From assembly GCF_009674685.1 (NCBI RefSeq), contig NZ_WKJI01000003.1, positions 62,001 to 126,000 of the forward strand: DNA of 64,000 nucleotides, written 5' to 3'. The notes under the pieces were generated by a model. The model was not told the origin of the DNA, searched no databases, and was given only the letters and a program-made list of their open reading frames with translations. Position 1 is the stretch's first letter. The number at the start of each line of letters is the position of its first letter. Made by a program: the position numbers and the translations under genes. Below are positions 36,244 to 45,796 of this stretch, one piece after another. The stretch is from Pedobacter puniceum (GTDB taxonomy: Bacteria > Bacteroidota > Bacteroidia > Sphingobacteriales > Sphingobacteriaceae).

Positions 36244-37557
36244 TTATTTCTTAGATAAGCCTTCCTGATAAACTTTTAAACATCTTTCTCTTGCAAATTT
36301 GTGTTCTACGATTGCTTTCGGATATTTAAAAGGATCTGAAAATTCTGGCACCCATTTTTTTACATAAGCTAATTCTTTATCAAACTTTTTTTGTTGCTCA
36401 TAGGGGTTGAAAATTCTAAAATAAGGAGCCGCATCAACACCAGAACCTGCGGCCCATTGCCAGCCACCTACATTACTAGAAAGTTCAAAATCAAGTAGTT
36501 TTCTGGCAAAATAGCGTTCTCCTAAGCGCCAATCTAATAATAAATGTTTGGTTAGAAAGCTTGCAACCACCATCCTAATACGGTTATGCATGAAGCCGGT
36601 TTCGTTAAGCTCTCGCATACCTGCATCTACAATAGGGTAGCCCGTTTTCCCTTCGCACCAAGCTTTAAAAGCTTCTTCGTCTTTACGCCACTCTATTTGG
36701 TCATACTCGGGTCTAAAGGCTTGAGTTGCAGAATGAGGGAAATGCCAAATGATAGCGAAATAAAAATCTCTCCAAATCAGTTCGTTTAACCAAGATTCAC
36801 TCTTATAATTTAAAGCATTCTTTACCAATTCGCGTATACTGATGGTCCCGAATCTAAGATGTAAACTGATACGGGAAGTAGCGTTTTTGGCAGGATAATC
36901 CCTGTTTTCTCCGTAACTATTTAAAACATTTTTATAGGCTATTTCTGGGAAATTTAATTTGCTTGGTGTAAAGCCCATATCAGACAAGGTAATAGGGGCT
37001 AAAGCTTGTGTTTGATAAAAATTCTTAAAGTATTTTTCTGCTGGATAAGGCTTGTAATAATAGGAATTTAGTTTATCAAGCCATTTTCTTTTATAAGGGG
37101 TGAAAACTACATAAGGAGAACCATCATCTTTAACAATTTCATCCTTCTCAAATATAGCTTGGTCTTTAAAGGTTTTAAATAAAACCTGATGTTGTTGAAA
37201 TAGCTGATTTAATTTTTTATCTCTTTCTTTAGCATAAGGCTCATAATCATGATTGGTGTAAACCTCAGCAACATCATATTCTTTTAATATGGACGACCAA
37301 ATTTCTAAAGGTTTTCCGTATTTGATAATTATTGAACTGCCTAAACCATGAAGTTGTTCTCTTATTTTCATGATTTCTTGGTGGATAAAAGTTACCCTGC
37401 CATCATCTTTATCTTCTAATTTAGAAAGTATATCTTCATCAAAAATAAATAGCGGTAAAACAGGATGATTAGCTTTTAAAGCATAGTATAAAGCGGCGTT
37501 ATCATTTAACCTAAGGTCTCTTCTAAACCAAAAGATACTGATTTTAGAATTATTCAT
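36244..37557 (-). CDS. phrB: class I CPD photolyase
   Basis: The 437-residue enzyme repairs cyclobutane pyrimidine dimers using FAD and light. It shows FWFRRDLRLNDNAAL, the FAD/DNA-binding segments ISLHLRFGTISIREL, ELIWRDFYFAI, TGYPIVDAGMRELNETGFMH, NRIRMVVASFLTKHLLLDW and SSNVGGWQWAAGSGVDAAPY, and the end region FRIFNPYEQQ. These are the class I signatures. It is the third photolyase-type gene of the window. It overlaps the epimerase gene upstream by 8 nt, so the two are translationally linked. Confidence 0.96.
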   Translation of the reverse strand: MNNSKISIFWFRRDLRLNDNAALYYALKANHPVLPLFIFDEDILSKLEDKDDGRVTFIHQEIMKIREQLHGLGSSIIIKYGKPLEIWSSILKEYDVAEVYTNHDYEPYAKERDKKLNQLFQQHQVLFKTFKDQAIFEKDEIVKDDGSPYVVFTPYKRKWLDKLNSYYYKPYPAEKYFKNFYQTQALAPITLSDMGFTPSKLNFPEIAYKNVLNSYGENRDYPAKNATSRISLHLRFGTISIRELVKNALNYKSESWLNELIWRDFYFAIIWHFPHSATQAFRPEYDQIEWRKDEEAFKAWCEGKTGYPIVDAGMRELNETGFMHNRIRMVVASFLTKHLLLDWRLGERYFARKLLDFELSSNVGGWQWAAGSGVDAAPYFRIFNPYEQQKKFDKELAYVKKWVPEFSDPFKYPKAIVEHKFARERCLKVYQEGLSKK

Positions 37558-38455
37558 ATATATTCTTTAATGCAGATTTGATATCAGGGAATTTAAATTT
37601 GAAGCCGGCATCTTGTATTTTTTTTACATCCATGCGGGTACTTCCAAGTACTACTAAGCTCATCTCTCCAAACAAAAGCTTTAAAATAAAAGCAGGAACG
37701 TTAGGGAGCCAGATAGGTTTTTTAAATTGATGAGCTACAGCGTATGTTAATTCTTTGTTGGTGACAGGTAATGGCGAACTCATGTTAAAAACACCTTCTA
37801 ATTGCTCATTTTCTATGGCGAAATCATACATATTTACAACATCTTCTATGTGCGACCATGAAATCCATTGTTTACCATTGCCAAGCGGAGAGCCAATACC
37901 ATATTTGATAGGTTGTGCTAATTTCTCTAAAGCTCCAGAATCTTTATCTAATACAACACCAGTTCTAAATTTTACGATACGTAGATTGTAATTTTTACCT
38001 AAGTCTACAGCTTGCTCCCATAAAATGCAGCAAGTACTTAAGAAATCATCTAAAGGTTTTGATGTTTCTGTTAAAATTTCATCGCCACGGTTGCTATAAT
38101 AGCCAGAAGCAGAGGCCGAAATAACTTCTTTAACCTGATGTTGTTTTTGGGCTAAAAGACTATAAATCAATTTTATAGAGTCTGTACGGCTTTTAATCAA
38201 AAGGTCTTTTCTTTTTTCTGTCCAACGGCTATCTGCAATGCCAGCGCCAGCCAAGTGTATAATGGTATCTACACCATCAATGCAAGTTTCATCGATAGTC
38301 TGATTTTCTACATCCCAGATAAAAGTTTTAACACGAGGGTTTTTGCCTTTACTTCTAGAAAGGTGGCAAACTTCATGTCCTTTGTTAAGTAATAATTGTG
38401 TTAGTGCTTTACCAACCGAGCCTGTGCCGCCAGTAATAAGAATTTTTTTTGCCAT
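37550..38455 (-). CDS. TIGR01777 family NAD-dependent epimerase-like protein
   Basis: A 301-residue extended SDR of the TIGR01777 family (YfcH-like). It has AKKILITGGTGSVGKALTQLL (Rossmann), IIHLAGAGIADSRWT, SASASGYYSNRGDE with the Tyr, and a C-terminal substrate domain. The substrate is unknown. I chose the ATG at 38455 (MAKKIL); an ATG at 38473 would add six residues. TIGR01777 genes often travel with phrB in Bacteroidota and Proteobacteria. Overlap with phrB indicates one transcript. Confidence 0.9.
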   Translation of the reverse strand: MAKKILITGGTGSVGKALTQLLLNKGHEVCHLSRSKGKNPRVKTFIWDVENQTIDETCIDGVDTIIHLAGAGIADSRWTEKRKDLLIKSRTDSIKLIYSLLAQKQHQVKEVISASASGYYSNRGDEILTETSKPLDDFLSTCCILWEQAVDLGKNYNLRIVKFRTGVVLDKDSGALEKLAQPIKYGIGSPLGNGKQWISWSHIEDVVNMYDFAIENEQLEGVFNMSSPLPVTNKELTYAVAHQFKKPIWLPNVPAFILKLLFGEMSLVVLGSTRMDVKKIQDAGFKFKFPDIKSALKNIYE

Positions 38456-38521
38456 AGCTGTTGTTATAACCAAAATACCAGATTTTAGTTTTTAACAGCT
38501 CTTTATTTTTAGCATGTTAAT

Positions 38522-38947
38522 TTAGCTCTTGATATAGCTTTCTAAATCTTGGATAGTTTGTTTTTGATCTTCGATAACAAACTTTACAACATCGCCAATA
38601 GAAATCATTCCTACCAGATTTCCAAATTCTAAAACGGGTAAATGGCGTATATGCCTGTCTGTCATAACTTGCATACAATACTCAACACTGTCTTGCGGAG
38701 AAATGGTTACCAGGTTTGCAGTCATAACTTCTTTAAGTTTAACTTCTTTAGATGATTTACCTTGCAACACCACTTTACGGGCATAATCTCTTTCAGTAAA
38801 AATTCCTTCTAGATTTTCATCAGCTATTAAAACCGCACTAATGTTATGGTCCATCATGAGTTGAAGCGCTTCAAAAACAGTCGCATTTGGACTAAGTTTT
38901 ATAAGATGATTGTTTTTTTGATTTAGGATTTTTCTTACTGATTTCAT
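38522..38947 (-). CDS. CBS-domain pair protein
   Basis: A 141-residue soluble protein made of two CBS domains (about 15-70 and 80-135): ALQLMMDHNISAVLIADENL, FTERDYARKV, CMQVMTDRHIRHLPVLEFG and LVGMISIGDVVKFVIE. CBS pairs bind adenosyl ligands such as AMP, ATP or SAM. The target is unknown. It lies between the epimerase (66-nt gap) and the SDR-DUF2867 gene, so it may belong to the phrB group. Confidence 0.92.
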   Translation of the reverse strand: MKSVRKILNQKNNHLIKLSPNATVFEALQLMMDHNISAVLIADENLEGIFTERDYARKVVLQGKSSKEVKLKEVMTANLVTISPQDSVEYCMQVMTDRHIRHLPVLEFGNLVGMISIGDVVKFVIEDQKQTIQDLESYIKS

Positions 38948-39021
38948 GGCAATAAAATTTTGTGGCTTAATTAAATTTAGTAAAATTTTATTTACAAATG
39001 AAATAGGATTATCAAAAATTA

Positions 39022-40464
39022 TTACACTTTTTCTTTGTAATTCACCAAGTTAAGTGCCATTCCATTAAAAATAAAAAAATGAAAAGGCCATAGTATCCAC
39101 CAATAAATTCTGCCCCATAAGCCTCTTGGTCTAAATGTGGCAATCTGACTTAAAATACTGCCTGTTGGCCTATCAATAATTTTAAATTCTAGCCATGCCT
39201 CGCCAGGTAAGCGCATTTCTGCATATAATAAAAGCCTCGCATTCTTTTTATCAGCCAAAATTACACGCCAAAAATCTACAGCATCACCAGCTTTAAGGCT
39301 TACATCACTTCTTCTTCCTCTTCTAGTTCCAACGCCACCAGCTAGCTTATCAATGATACCTCTTAAATTCCATAGCCAGTCTAGGTAATACCATCCTCTT
39401 TTACCGCCAATAGCCCAGATATTTTGAAGAACCTCGTTTTTATCACGCTTAAAATTGAGTTTAACTTTATATTCCAGCGTTCCGTTTTGAGGGACTTTCA
39501 CCTGATCCATGAAACTGGTTTCAAGGAAACCGCGGTTCAAAGCATCTCGCCAGCTAGACACTATAGAGTTTTGCTCTATTTTCTCGAAAGCTAATTGTAA
39601 AGCAGTTCTATAACTTACACATTCATGCGGAACAATTTTTTTGATTTCTTCATCTTTACAAACCACCTCGTTACGCATACTTTCTACCAAGCTGCTGGCT
39701 ATGCTGTAGTTTACAGATGTTACTAGGTTTAGCCAATAAGAAGATAGTCTGGGTGTAAGAACTGGAACCGTAAAAATCCAACGTTTGATATGCCTTTCTT
39801 TTGCATAAAGTAAGAGCATTTGCTTGTACGTAAGTATATCTGGCCCACCAATATCTAAGGTTTTGTTAAACGCTTTGCTGTTACCTAAAACACCGTGTAG
39901 ATAAGCCAAAACATCTCTTATAGCTATGGGTTGGCAGCGGGTTTTTAGCCATTTAGGCGCTATCATAATAGGCAGCTTTTCTGTTAAGTCTCTAATAATC
40001 TCAAAAGAAGCACTACCAGAGCCAATAATAATAGCTGCTCTTAGATAAGTATGTGCTATGTGCGATGTTTTGAGAATATCTTCTACACCTAATCTTGATT
40101 TAAGATGGATTGATAAATTTTCATCGTTAACAATACCAGTGAGGTAGATGATTTGCTTACAATTAGTTTTTTCTAAAGCTTTGATGAAATGGTGTGCTGA
40201 TAACTTCTCTAAATCGCTAAAATCTGTATTACTCATAGAATGAACCAGATAGTAAGCAGCATCTATATCTTTAGGAATTTCTTGTAAAGAATCTTCTCTA
40301 AGTAAATCGCCGGTAATGATTTCTACTTGATTTTCCCAATTGTTATCTTGTTGGAAACGCCTTTTATCTCTTACCAGACAAACTATTTCATGTTTGTTTT
40401 CTAGTAAGACAGGTAATAATCTGGTTCCAATATAGCCATTAGCACCTGTTAGTAGAATCTTCAT
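39022..40464 (-). CDS. SDR family oxidoreductase with DUF2867 domain
   Basis: A 480-residue protein. Residues 1-290 are an atypical SDR (KILLTGANGYIGTRLLP, YLVHSMSN, LTGIVNDEN, TYLRAAIIIGSGSASFEII). Residues 330-480 are DUF2867 (GWYYLDWLWNLRGIIDKLAGG, WRVILADKKNARLLLYAEMR, FRPRGLWGRIYWWIL). The reaction is unknown. This fusion is regularly found near photolyase and TIGR01777 genes. It probably heads the minus-strand group ending in phrB. Confidence 0.9.
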   Translation of the reverse strand: MKILLTGANGYIGTRLLPVLLENKHEIVCLVRDKRRFQQDNNWENQVEIITGDLLREDSLQEIPKDIDAAYYLVHSMSNTDFSDLEKLSAHHFIKALEKTNCKQIIYLTGIVNDENLSIHLKSRLGVEDILKTSHIAHTYLRAAIIIGSGSASFEIIRDLTEKLPIMIAPKWLKTRCQPIAIRDVLAYLHGVLGNSKAFNKTLDIGGPDILTYKQMLLLYAKERHIKRWIFTVPVLTPRLSSYWLNLVTSVNYSIASSLVESMRNEVVCKDEEIKKIVPHECVSYRTALQLAFEKIEQNSIVSSWRDALNRGFLETSFMDQVKVPQNGTLEYKVKLNFKRDKNEVLQNIWAIGGKRGWYYLDWLWNLRGIIDKLAGGVGTRRGRRSDVSLKAGDAVDFWRVILADKKNARLLLYAEMRLPGEAWLEFKIIDRPTGSILSQIATFRPRGLWGRIYWWILWPFHFFIFNGMALNLVNYKEKV

Positions 40465-40529
40465 ATCCTATCAACATCTAAAACTAAAAGCAGTTTTAAG
40501 TATTGATGAAGTTTTTAGCATTATGGATA

Positions 40530-40562
40530 AAATAAAAGCCTTCACAGATAAGTAAAGGCTTT
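40530..40562 (-). terminator. terminator of the ileS-lspA-DUF2490 group
   Basis: Stem AAAGCCTT (40535-40542) with 40555-40562, loop of 12 nt, followed on the minus strand by TTTATTTTA. It lies shortly after the DUF2490 stop. Confidence 0.8.
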
Positions 40563-40584
40563 CACAATTGATATTCATAAATTG

Positions 40585-41277
40585 TTAAAATCTGGTATAC
40601 AAGGCTACTTGAAAGATGTTATTATTTGTATTTACAGCAGCACCTTTAATAGATTGATTAAGATAGCCTGCTTCCAAATCCATTTTAGGATTAAGTCTGT
40701 AACCTGCAGCTAGGTATAACCTGTTTTGGTCGAATAAGAAGCCGTTAGGTTGGTTTTGGATATTTAAGAAAACCTCATTCTGTAAAGCCATAAAAACACC
40801 TTTACTAAACGTTGGTGTAGTTTGCTTTTGTAATGGGATAACACTTCTGAAGAAATAGCGTAATCTTTGCGAAAAAGCATCGTTACCATTAGCCTGGTTT
40901 ACAAATCTTTGCTCCAATCTGAAACGGTGTGTTAAAGGAATTTTACCAAGCTTATAAGTAACAATAAATTGCTCCCAAATACGACTTTCAGTAAGAGCAT
41001 CCATACCAGGCTGATCGCTTATAATTAAAGCATAGCCAAGGGTGGCATTTAGTTTATCGTTAATAAAATATGTAAAACCGGGTCTTATTAGGATATTTCT
41101 TACATATTCTAAATCATCAGCAGAGCGTACCTGAAAATCAAAATGTAAACCTGTTTTTTTAGAAAATTTTTGACTATGAAACCAAGCAGCCCAGCCAGAT
41201 TGTTGGTTAATAGTTTGTGCTTGTGCTACTAATGATAAAGTAAGCCCTGTTAATAAGAGTAGAATTTGTTTTTTCAT
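40585..41277 (-). CDS. DUF2490 outer-membrane-like protein
   Basis: A 230-residue exported protein with a signal peptide (LLTGLTLSLVAQAQ). The mature part matches DUF2490: SGWAAWFHSQKF, GLHFDFQVRSADDLE, RNILIRPGFTYFINDKL, THRFRLEQRF, LRYFFRSVIPL and RLYLAAGYRLNPKMDLEAGY, ending in ALYTRF like a small beta-barrel. The family function is unknown. It starts 20 nt after the lspA stop, so it is likely in the same transcript. Confidence 0.88.
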   Translation of the reverse strand: MKKQILLLLTGLTLSLVAQAQTINQQSGWAAWFHSQKFSKKTGLHFDFQVRSADDLEYVRNILIRPGFTYFINDKLNATLGYALIISDQPGMDALTESRIWEQFIVTYKLGKIPLTHRFRLEQRFVNQANGNDAFSQRLRYFFRSVIPLQKQTTPTFSKGVFMALQNEVFLNIQNQPNGFLFDQNRLYLAAGYRLNPKMDLEAGYLNQSIKGAAVNTNNNIFQVALYTRF

Positions 41278-41297
41278 GTTGTAATTTTGATTACCGG

Positions 41298-41900
41298 TTA
41301 ATCTTCAATTACTTCGCTATTGGTGCTTGGCTCTTCTTTAATTTCTTCTTTGAAGTAAACCTTCTGATAAATTAATATCAAAATAACGCCTATAGATATG
41401 GCTGCATCAGCGATATTAAATACCGGTCTGAAGAATATAAAGTCTTCGCCGCCCCAAACAGGCAGCCATTCCGGGAAAACACCTGTGAAAATAGGGAAGT
41501 AAAACATATCAACCACACGGCCATGAAAAAGTTTTTCATAACCGTAAATTACACCATAAAAAACAGAGTCTATAATGTTTCCTAATGCACCGGCAAAAAT
41601 AAGAGATACATTAAGAATTAAGCCTCTATGATATTTATGCTTAATAAGATGATGTAAGCCGTAGCCAATACCTATTACAGCTATTATCCTAAATAAAGAG
41701 AGCGCTAGTTTACCCAGTTCTCCGCCAAATTCCATTCCAAATGCCATTCCGTTATTTTCTGTGAAATGGATGATGAAAAAGTCTTGTATAATCTGGAATT
41801 CTTGACCAATATACATATTGGTTTTAATCCAGGTTTTCAAAATCTGATCGGCAAGAAGAACCAGTATGATTAAAAATACAGGCTTTGTATAACCTTTCAT
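41298..41900 (-). CDS. lspA: lipoprotein signal peptidase
   Basis: LspA cuts the signal peptide from diacylated prolipoproteins. The 200-residue protein has four membrane helices, the conserved NNGMAFG, GNIIDSVFYG (first catalytic Asp) and VFNIADAAISIG (second catalytic Asp). A charged tail rich in Glu (from residue 185) and a cytoplasmic insert are slightly longer than in E. coli, as common in Bacteroidota. Start codon and dksA-like stop overlap by one base. It is in the ileS group. Confidence 0.96.
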   Translation of the reverse strand: MKGYTKPVFLIILVLLADQILKTWIKTNMYIGQEFQIIQDFFIIHFTENNGMAFGMEFGGELGKLALSLFRIIAVIGIGYGLHHLIKHKYHRGLILNVSLIFAGALGNIIDSVFYGVIYGYEKLFHGRVVDMFYFPIFTGVFPEWLPVWGGEDFIFFRPVFNIADAAISIGVILILIYQKVYFKEEIKEEPSTNSEVIED

Positions 41901-42283
41901 TAATTCTGTTTTAATTTAGCTTCCATACTTAAAGTAGCATGTGGCACAGCCTTCAAGCGTTCTTTTTGTATTAATTTTCCTGTTTCTCTGCAAATGCCGT
42001 AAGTTTTATTTTCTATTCTTACTAAAGCAGCTTCTAGGTTTTCAATAAATTTTTTCTGGCGAGCTGCAAGCTGGTTAATTTGCTCTTTTTCTAAAGTTGC
42101 AGAACCATCTTCTAACGTTTTATAAGTTCCGGCAGTATCATCAGTACCATTAACATTTGGATTGCTTAATGAGCCCGCAAGCATGGCTAATTCTTCTTTA
42201 GCGCTATTTAATTTTCCTGTAATTAGTTCTTTAAACTCTTGTAACTCGGCGTCAGAGTAGCGGGTTTTATTATTAGTCTCCAT
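41900..42283 (-). CDS. DksA/TraR-like protein lacking most zinc cysteines
   Basis: A 127-residue protein with a long N-terminal coiled coil (about 10-90) and a C-terminal DksA/TraR-like fold (RIENKTYGICRETGKLIQKERLKAVPHATL). Canonical DksA has a four-cysteine zinc finger; here only one Cys (YGIC) remains, with Thr-Gly and Val-Pro-His in the other places. This variant is common in Bacteroidota. It probably binds RNA polymerase through its secondary channel, but that is inference. It lies two bases after ileS and one base over lspA. Confidence 0.88.
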   Translation of the reverse strand: METNNKTRYSDAELQEFKELITGKLNSAKEELAMLAGSLSNPNVNGTDDTAGTYKTLEDGSATLEKEQINQLAARQKKFIENLEAALVRIENKTYGICRETGKLIQKERLKAVPHATLSMEAKLKQN

Positions 42284-42285
42284 GT

Positions 42286-45200
42286 TTAGTTCTTTTTTAG
42301 TGAGATTAAAATATTAGTTTCTTCTATTTCTATGGTGTCTCCACCTGTTAATTCATCGCTTAAGGTTAAAGACTCAGCCAGCGTCTCTTCACAAATATAT
42401 AATAAATTGCTACTTACAGCATCCGTAATAATAGGGAGCTTTTGTAATACCACGCTTATCTTATCTGTAACCTCAAAACCTTTATCTTTTCTTAAGTTTT
42501 GTATTCTATTGATAACCTCTCTGGCTATACCTTCTTCTTTTAAGCTTTGGGTAATGGTAACATCTAAGGCTACTGTTAAACGCCCTAAATTGGTAACCTG
42601 CCAGCCTGGTACATCTTCTGCAATAATCTCTACATCTTCAACAGCAATTGTAAATGTTTGTTCTTCTACCTCAAACGTAATATTTCTGTTTGTTTCTAAA
42701 GTTTGGATTTGCTCATCATTTAAAGCAGTTAAGAAATTCCCTACAGCTTTCATGCTCTTACCAACTTTTGGTCCAAGTGCTTTAAAGTTTGGTTTTATTT
42801 TCTTTTTAATGATGCCTGCTGTATCTGTAATGAATTCGATTTCTTTGATATTGGTCTCAGACAGAATGAGTTCTCTTACTTTTTCTACTTTTTGCTGGAA
42901 ACCTTGATCTAGTACTGGTAACAATATTTTACTCAGTGGCTGTCTTACATTAATGCCTACTTTTTTACGCAATGATAATATCATGGATGAAATATCTTGC
43001 GCTAATTGCATTCTTTCTTCTAAATCTTTATCCACCAAATTAGCTTGGTAAATAGGGAAATCTGTTAAATGTACAGATGCTACTTGCTCTTTTTGTGTGA
43101 TGCTGTTTAAATCGTTAAATAACCTGTCTGAAAAGAAAGGAGCTATGGGCGACATCAACTTTGCTACACCTACTAAACAAGTATATAAAGTTTGGTATGC
43201 CGATATTTTATCTTCAGTATATTCACCTTTCCAGAAACGACGACGACTTAAACGTACAAACCAGTTGCTTAAATGCTCATCAACAAAATTTTGGATGGCT
43301 CTTGCTGCTTTTGTAGGTTCAAAATCCTCATAAAACTCGTCTACTTCTTTAGTTAAGGTGTTTAATAAAGAGATAATCCAACGGTCTATTTCTGGGCGGT
43401 TAACAATTTCTTCTTCTGCGTATTTAAAACCATCTATATTGGCATAAAGGGCAAAAAACGCATAAGTATTATACAGGGTGCCAAAGAACTTACGACGAAC
43501 CTCATCTAAGCCATCTAAATTAAATTTTAAGTTATCCCAAGGAGATGCGTTGCTAATCATGTACCAACGTGTAGCATCAGCGCCATAGGTTTCTATGGTG
43601 CTAAAAGGATCTACCCCATTACCTAGCCTTTTAGACATCTTATTGCCGTTTTTATCTAATACCAAACCATTAGAAATTACATTTTTGAATGCAATGCCTT
43701 GGTTAGCATTTTTAATATTTACGGCTTTTATATCATCGCTGGTTTCGCTTAATAAAGTTGCAATCGTGTGTAAAGTGAAAAACCATCCACGGGTTTGGTC
43801 TACACCTTCAGCAATAAAATCTGCTGGGTAGGCTTTCTCAAATTCTTCTTTATTTTCAAACGGATAATGCCATTGTGCATAAGGCATAGCTCCAGAATCA
43901 AACCAAACATCTATTAAATCTGGCTCACGGAACATTTTTTTACCCGTTGAAGAAACTAAAATTACATCATCAACATAAGGACGATGCATATCTTGTAAAG
44001 AAAAGCCTTCTGGCATAAAACCAGCTTTTATAGCTTTTTCTATTTCTTGATTTAATTCTGCAACAGCACCAATACAAATTTCTTCAGTTCCGTCTTCCGT
44101 TCTCCAAATGGGTAAAGGCGTTCCCCAATATCTAGAACGAGATAAATTCCAGTCAACTAAATTCTCAAGCCAATTACCAAATCTTCCAGTTCCGGTACTT
44201 TCTGGTTTCCAATTAATGGTTTTATTAAGCGCTACCAGTTTTTCTTTAACAGCAGTGGTTTTAATAAACCAGCTATCCAAAGGGTAATAAAGTACAGGTT
44301 TATCTGTTCTCCAGCAATGTGGGTAACTGTGTTCGTACTTTTTAACATCAAAAGCTTTGTTTTCTTCTTTAAGTTTTATGGCAATTAAAACATCTGTAGG
44401 CTTAAAATCAGCTGCTTTACGCTCTTCATCGCTATAATATTCTTCTTTTACATATTTGCCTGCAAAGTCTGTTACCTCATCAACAAACTTACCTTGTTTG
44501 TTTACCAGTGGGAATTCGTTTCCTTTTTCATCAGTCACCATAACAGATGGTACGCCATTCTCTTTGGCAACCCTAAAGTCATCAGCACCATAAACAGAAG
44601 CTGTGTGTACAATACCAGTACCGTCTTCGGTAGTAACAAAGTCTCCACCTATTACACGGAAAGCATTAGCCTCTAAGTTTTCATTGCTTACATAAGGCAT
44701 TAATTGGAAGTAGCGTAAGCCTAAAAGTTCTTTACCTATAAACTCGGCAGCAATTTCCCATGGTATTAATTTATCGCCAGCTTTATAATCCTGAAAAGAT
44801 AAATTTTGCGCTTCGGCTTTAAAGTGTTTAGCTACTAAATCTTTAGCTAAAATTACGCTTACCGGAAGGTGAGTGTATTGGTTAAAGGTTTTGATTTTTA
44901 CATAGGTGATTTTCTCGCCAACCGCCAAAGCACAGTTAGACGGTAAAGTCCATGGTGTGGTTGTCCAAGCGATAATAGTGGTATCTTCTTCCTCAGTTTC
45001 AAAAAGTTTTGAAATTAGCGGATGAACCTGATCTTTCTTTAATCTAAACTGCGCAACAATAGAAGTATCTTTAACATCACGATAAGTGCCAGGTTGGTTT
45101 AACTCATGCGAGCTTAGACCGGTACCTGCAGCAGGTGAGTATGGTTGTACTGTATAACCTTTGTATAAGAAACCTTTGCTGTGTAATTGTTTTAAAATCC

Positions 45201-45678
45201 ACCAAAGACTTTCTATATATTCATTTTCATAAGTGATGTATGGGTTTTCTAAATCAACCCAATAGCCCATTTTTTCGGTAAGGTCATTCCATACATCGGT
45301 ATATTTCATTACCTCTTTACGGCAGGCATCATTATACTCTTGAACAGTAATTTTTTTACCAATATCTTCTTTAGTGATGCCTAAAGATTTTTCAACAGCT
45401 AGCTCAATAGGTAAACCATGTGTATCCCAGCCACCTTTTCTTTTAACCTGAAAACCTTTTAAAGTCTTGTAACGGCAAAAAATATCCTTTATAGAACGAG
45501 CCATAACGTGGTGAATACCAGGCATTCCGTTGGCGGAAGGCGGTCCTTCATAAAATGTGTATGGTTTAGAAGCCGGACGATTGCTTATACTTTTTTCAAA
45601 AATATGATTGCTTTTCCAGCTCTCTAATACTTCTTTGCCTATTTGTGATAAGTTAAGTTGCTTATATTCTTTGTACAT
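42286..45678 (-). CDS. ileS: isoleucine--tRNA ligase
   Basis: A 1130-residue class I synthetase charging tRNA-Ile. The HIGH-like motif is PPSANGMPGIHHVMAR and the KMSKS loop is NGNKMSKRLGNG. TTPWTLPSNCALAVG belongs to the editing domain. SRSRYWGTPLPIWR and DVWFDSGAMPYAQWHYPF lie before the KMSKS part. The long C-terminal anticodon-binding region matches the ileS2-like, eukaryote-type length. A -7 box lies at 45707-45714. The downstream genes dksA-like, lspA and DUF2490 appear co-transcribed. Confidence 0.97.
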   Translation of the reverse strand: MYKEYKQLNLSQIGKEVLESWKSNHIFEKSISNRPASKPYTFYEGPPSANGMPGIHHVMARSIKDIFCRYKTLKGFQVKRKGGWDTHGLPIELAVEKSLGITKEDIGKKITVQEYNDACRKEVMKYTDVWNDLTEKMGYWVDLENPYITYENEYIESLWWILKQLHSKGFLYKGYTVQPYSPAAGTGLSSHELNQPGTYRDVKDTSIVAQFRLKKDQVHPLISKLFETEEEDTTIIAWTTTPWTLPSNCALAVGEKITYVKIKTFNQYTHLPVSVILAKDLVAKHFKAEAQNLSFQDYKAGDKLIPWEIAAEFIGKELLGLRYFQLMPYVSNENLEANAFRVIGGDFVTTEDGTGIVHTASVYGADDFRVAKENGVPSVMVTDEKGNEFPLVNKQGKFVDEVTDFAGKYVKEEYYSDEERKAADFKPTDVLIAIKLKEENKAFDVKKYEHSYPHCWRTDKPVLYYPLDSWFIKTTAVKEKLVALNKTINWKPESTGTGRFGNWLENLVDWNLSRSRYWGTPLPIWRTEDGTEEICIGAVAELNQEIEKAIKAGFMPEGFSLQDMHRPYVDDVILVSSTGKKMFREPDLIDVWFDSGAMPYAQWHYPFENKEEFEKAYPADFIAEGVDQTRGWFFTLHTIATLLSETSDDIKAVNIKNANQGIAFKNVISNGLVLDKNGNKMSKRLGNGVDPFSTIETYGADATRWYMISNASPWDNLKFNLDGLDEVRRKFFGTLYNTYAFFALYANIDGFKYAEEEIVNRPEIDRWIISLLNTLTKEVDEFYEDFEPTKAARAIQNFVDEHLSNWFVRLSRRRFWKGEYTEDKISAYQTLYTCLVGVAKLMSPIAPFFSDRLFNDLNSITQKEQVASVHLTDFPIYQANLVDKDLEERMQLAQDISSMILSLRKKVGINVRQPLSKILLPVLDQGFQQKVEKVRELILSETNIKEIEFITDTAGIIKKKIKPNFKALGPKVGKSMKAVGNFLTALNDEQIQTLETNRNITFEVEEQTFTIAVEDVEIIAEDVPGWQVTNLGRLTVALDVTITQSLKEEGIAREVINRIQNLRKDKGFEVTDKISVVLQKLPIITDAVSSNLLYICEETLAESLTLSDELTGGDTIEIEETNILISLKKN

Positions 45679-45706
45679 CAGCGCTTTGTCTCCAAAATTA
45701 AGGATG

Positions 45707-45714
45707 CAAATTTA
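45707..45714 (-). promoter_or_regulatory. possible ileS promoter (-7 box TAAATTTG)
   Basis: On the minus strand TAAATTTG matches TAnnTTTG, 28 nt before the ileS start. No clear -33 box. Confidence 0.4.
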
Positions 45715-45796
45715 GGCATTTAGATGCTTAAATAGTAATAGAAAGAGAAAAACAAAAGCTGGTTTGAAAATTGTATTACAATTGTTAAAAAAGCTT

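Noticed and set aside
41900-42283. Frame damage in the DksA-like gene due to missing cysteines
   Set aside because: The frame is intact and the cysteine-poor form is usual for this phylum.
42332-42907. A long open frame (191 codons) opposite ileS
   Set aside because: It lies wholly inside ileS on the other strand, shows no known motif and has the composition of an antisense shadow.
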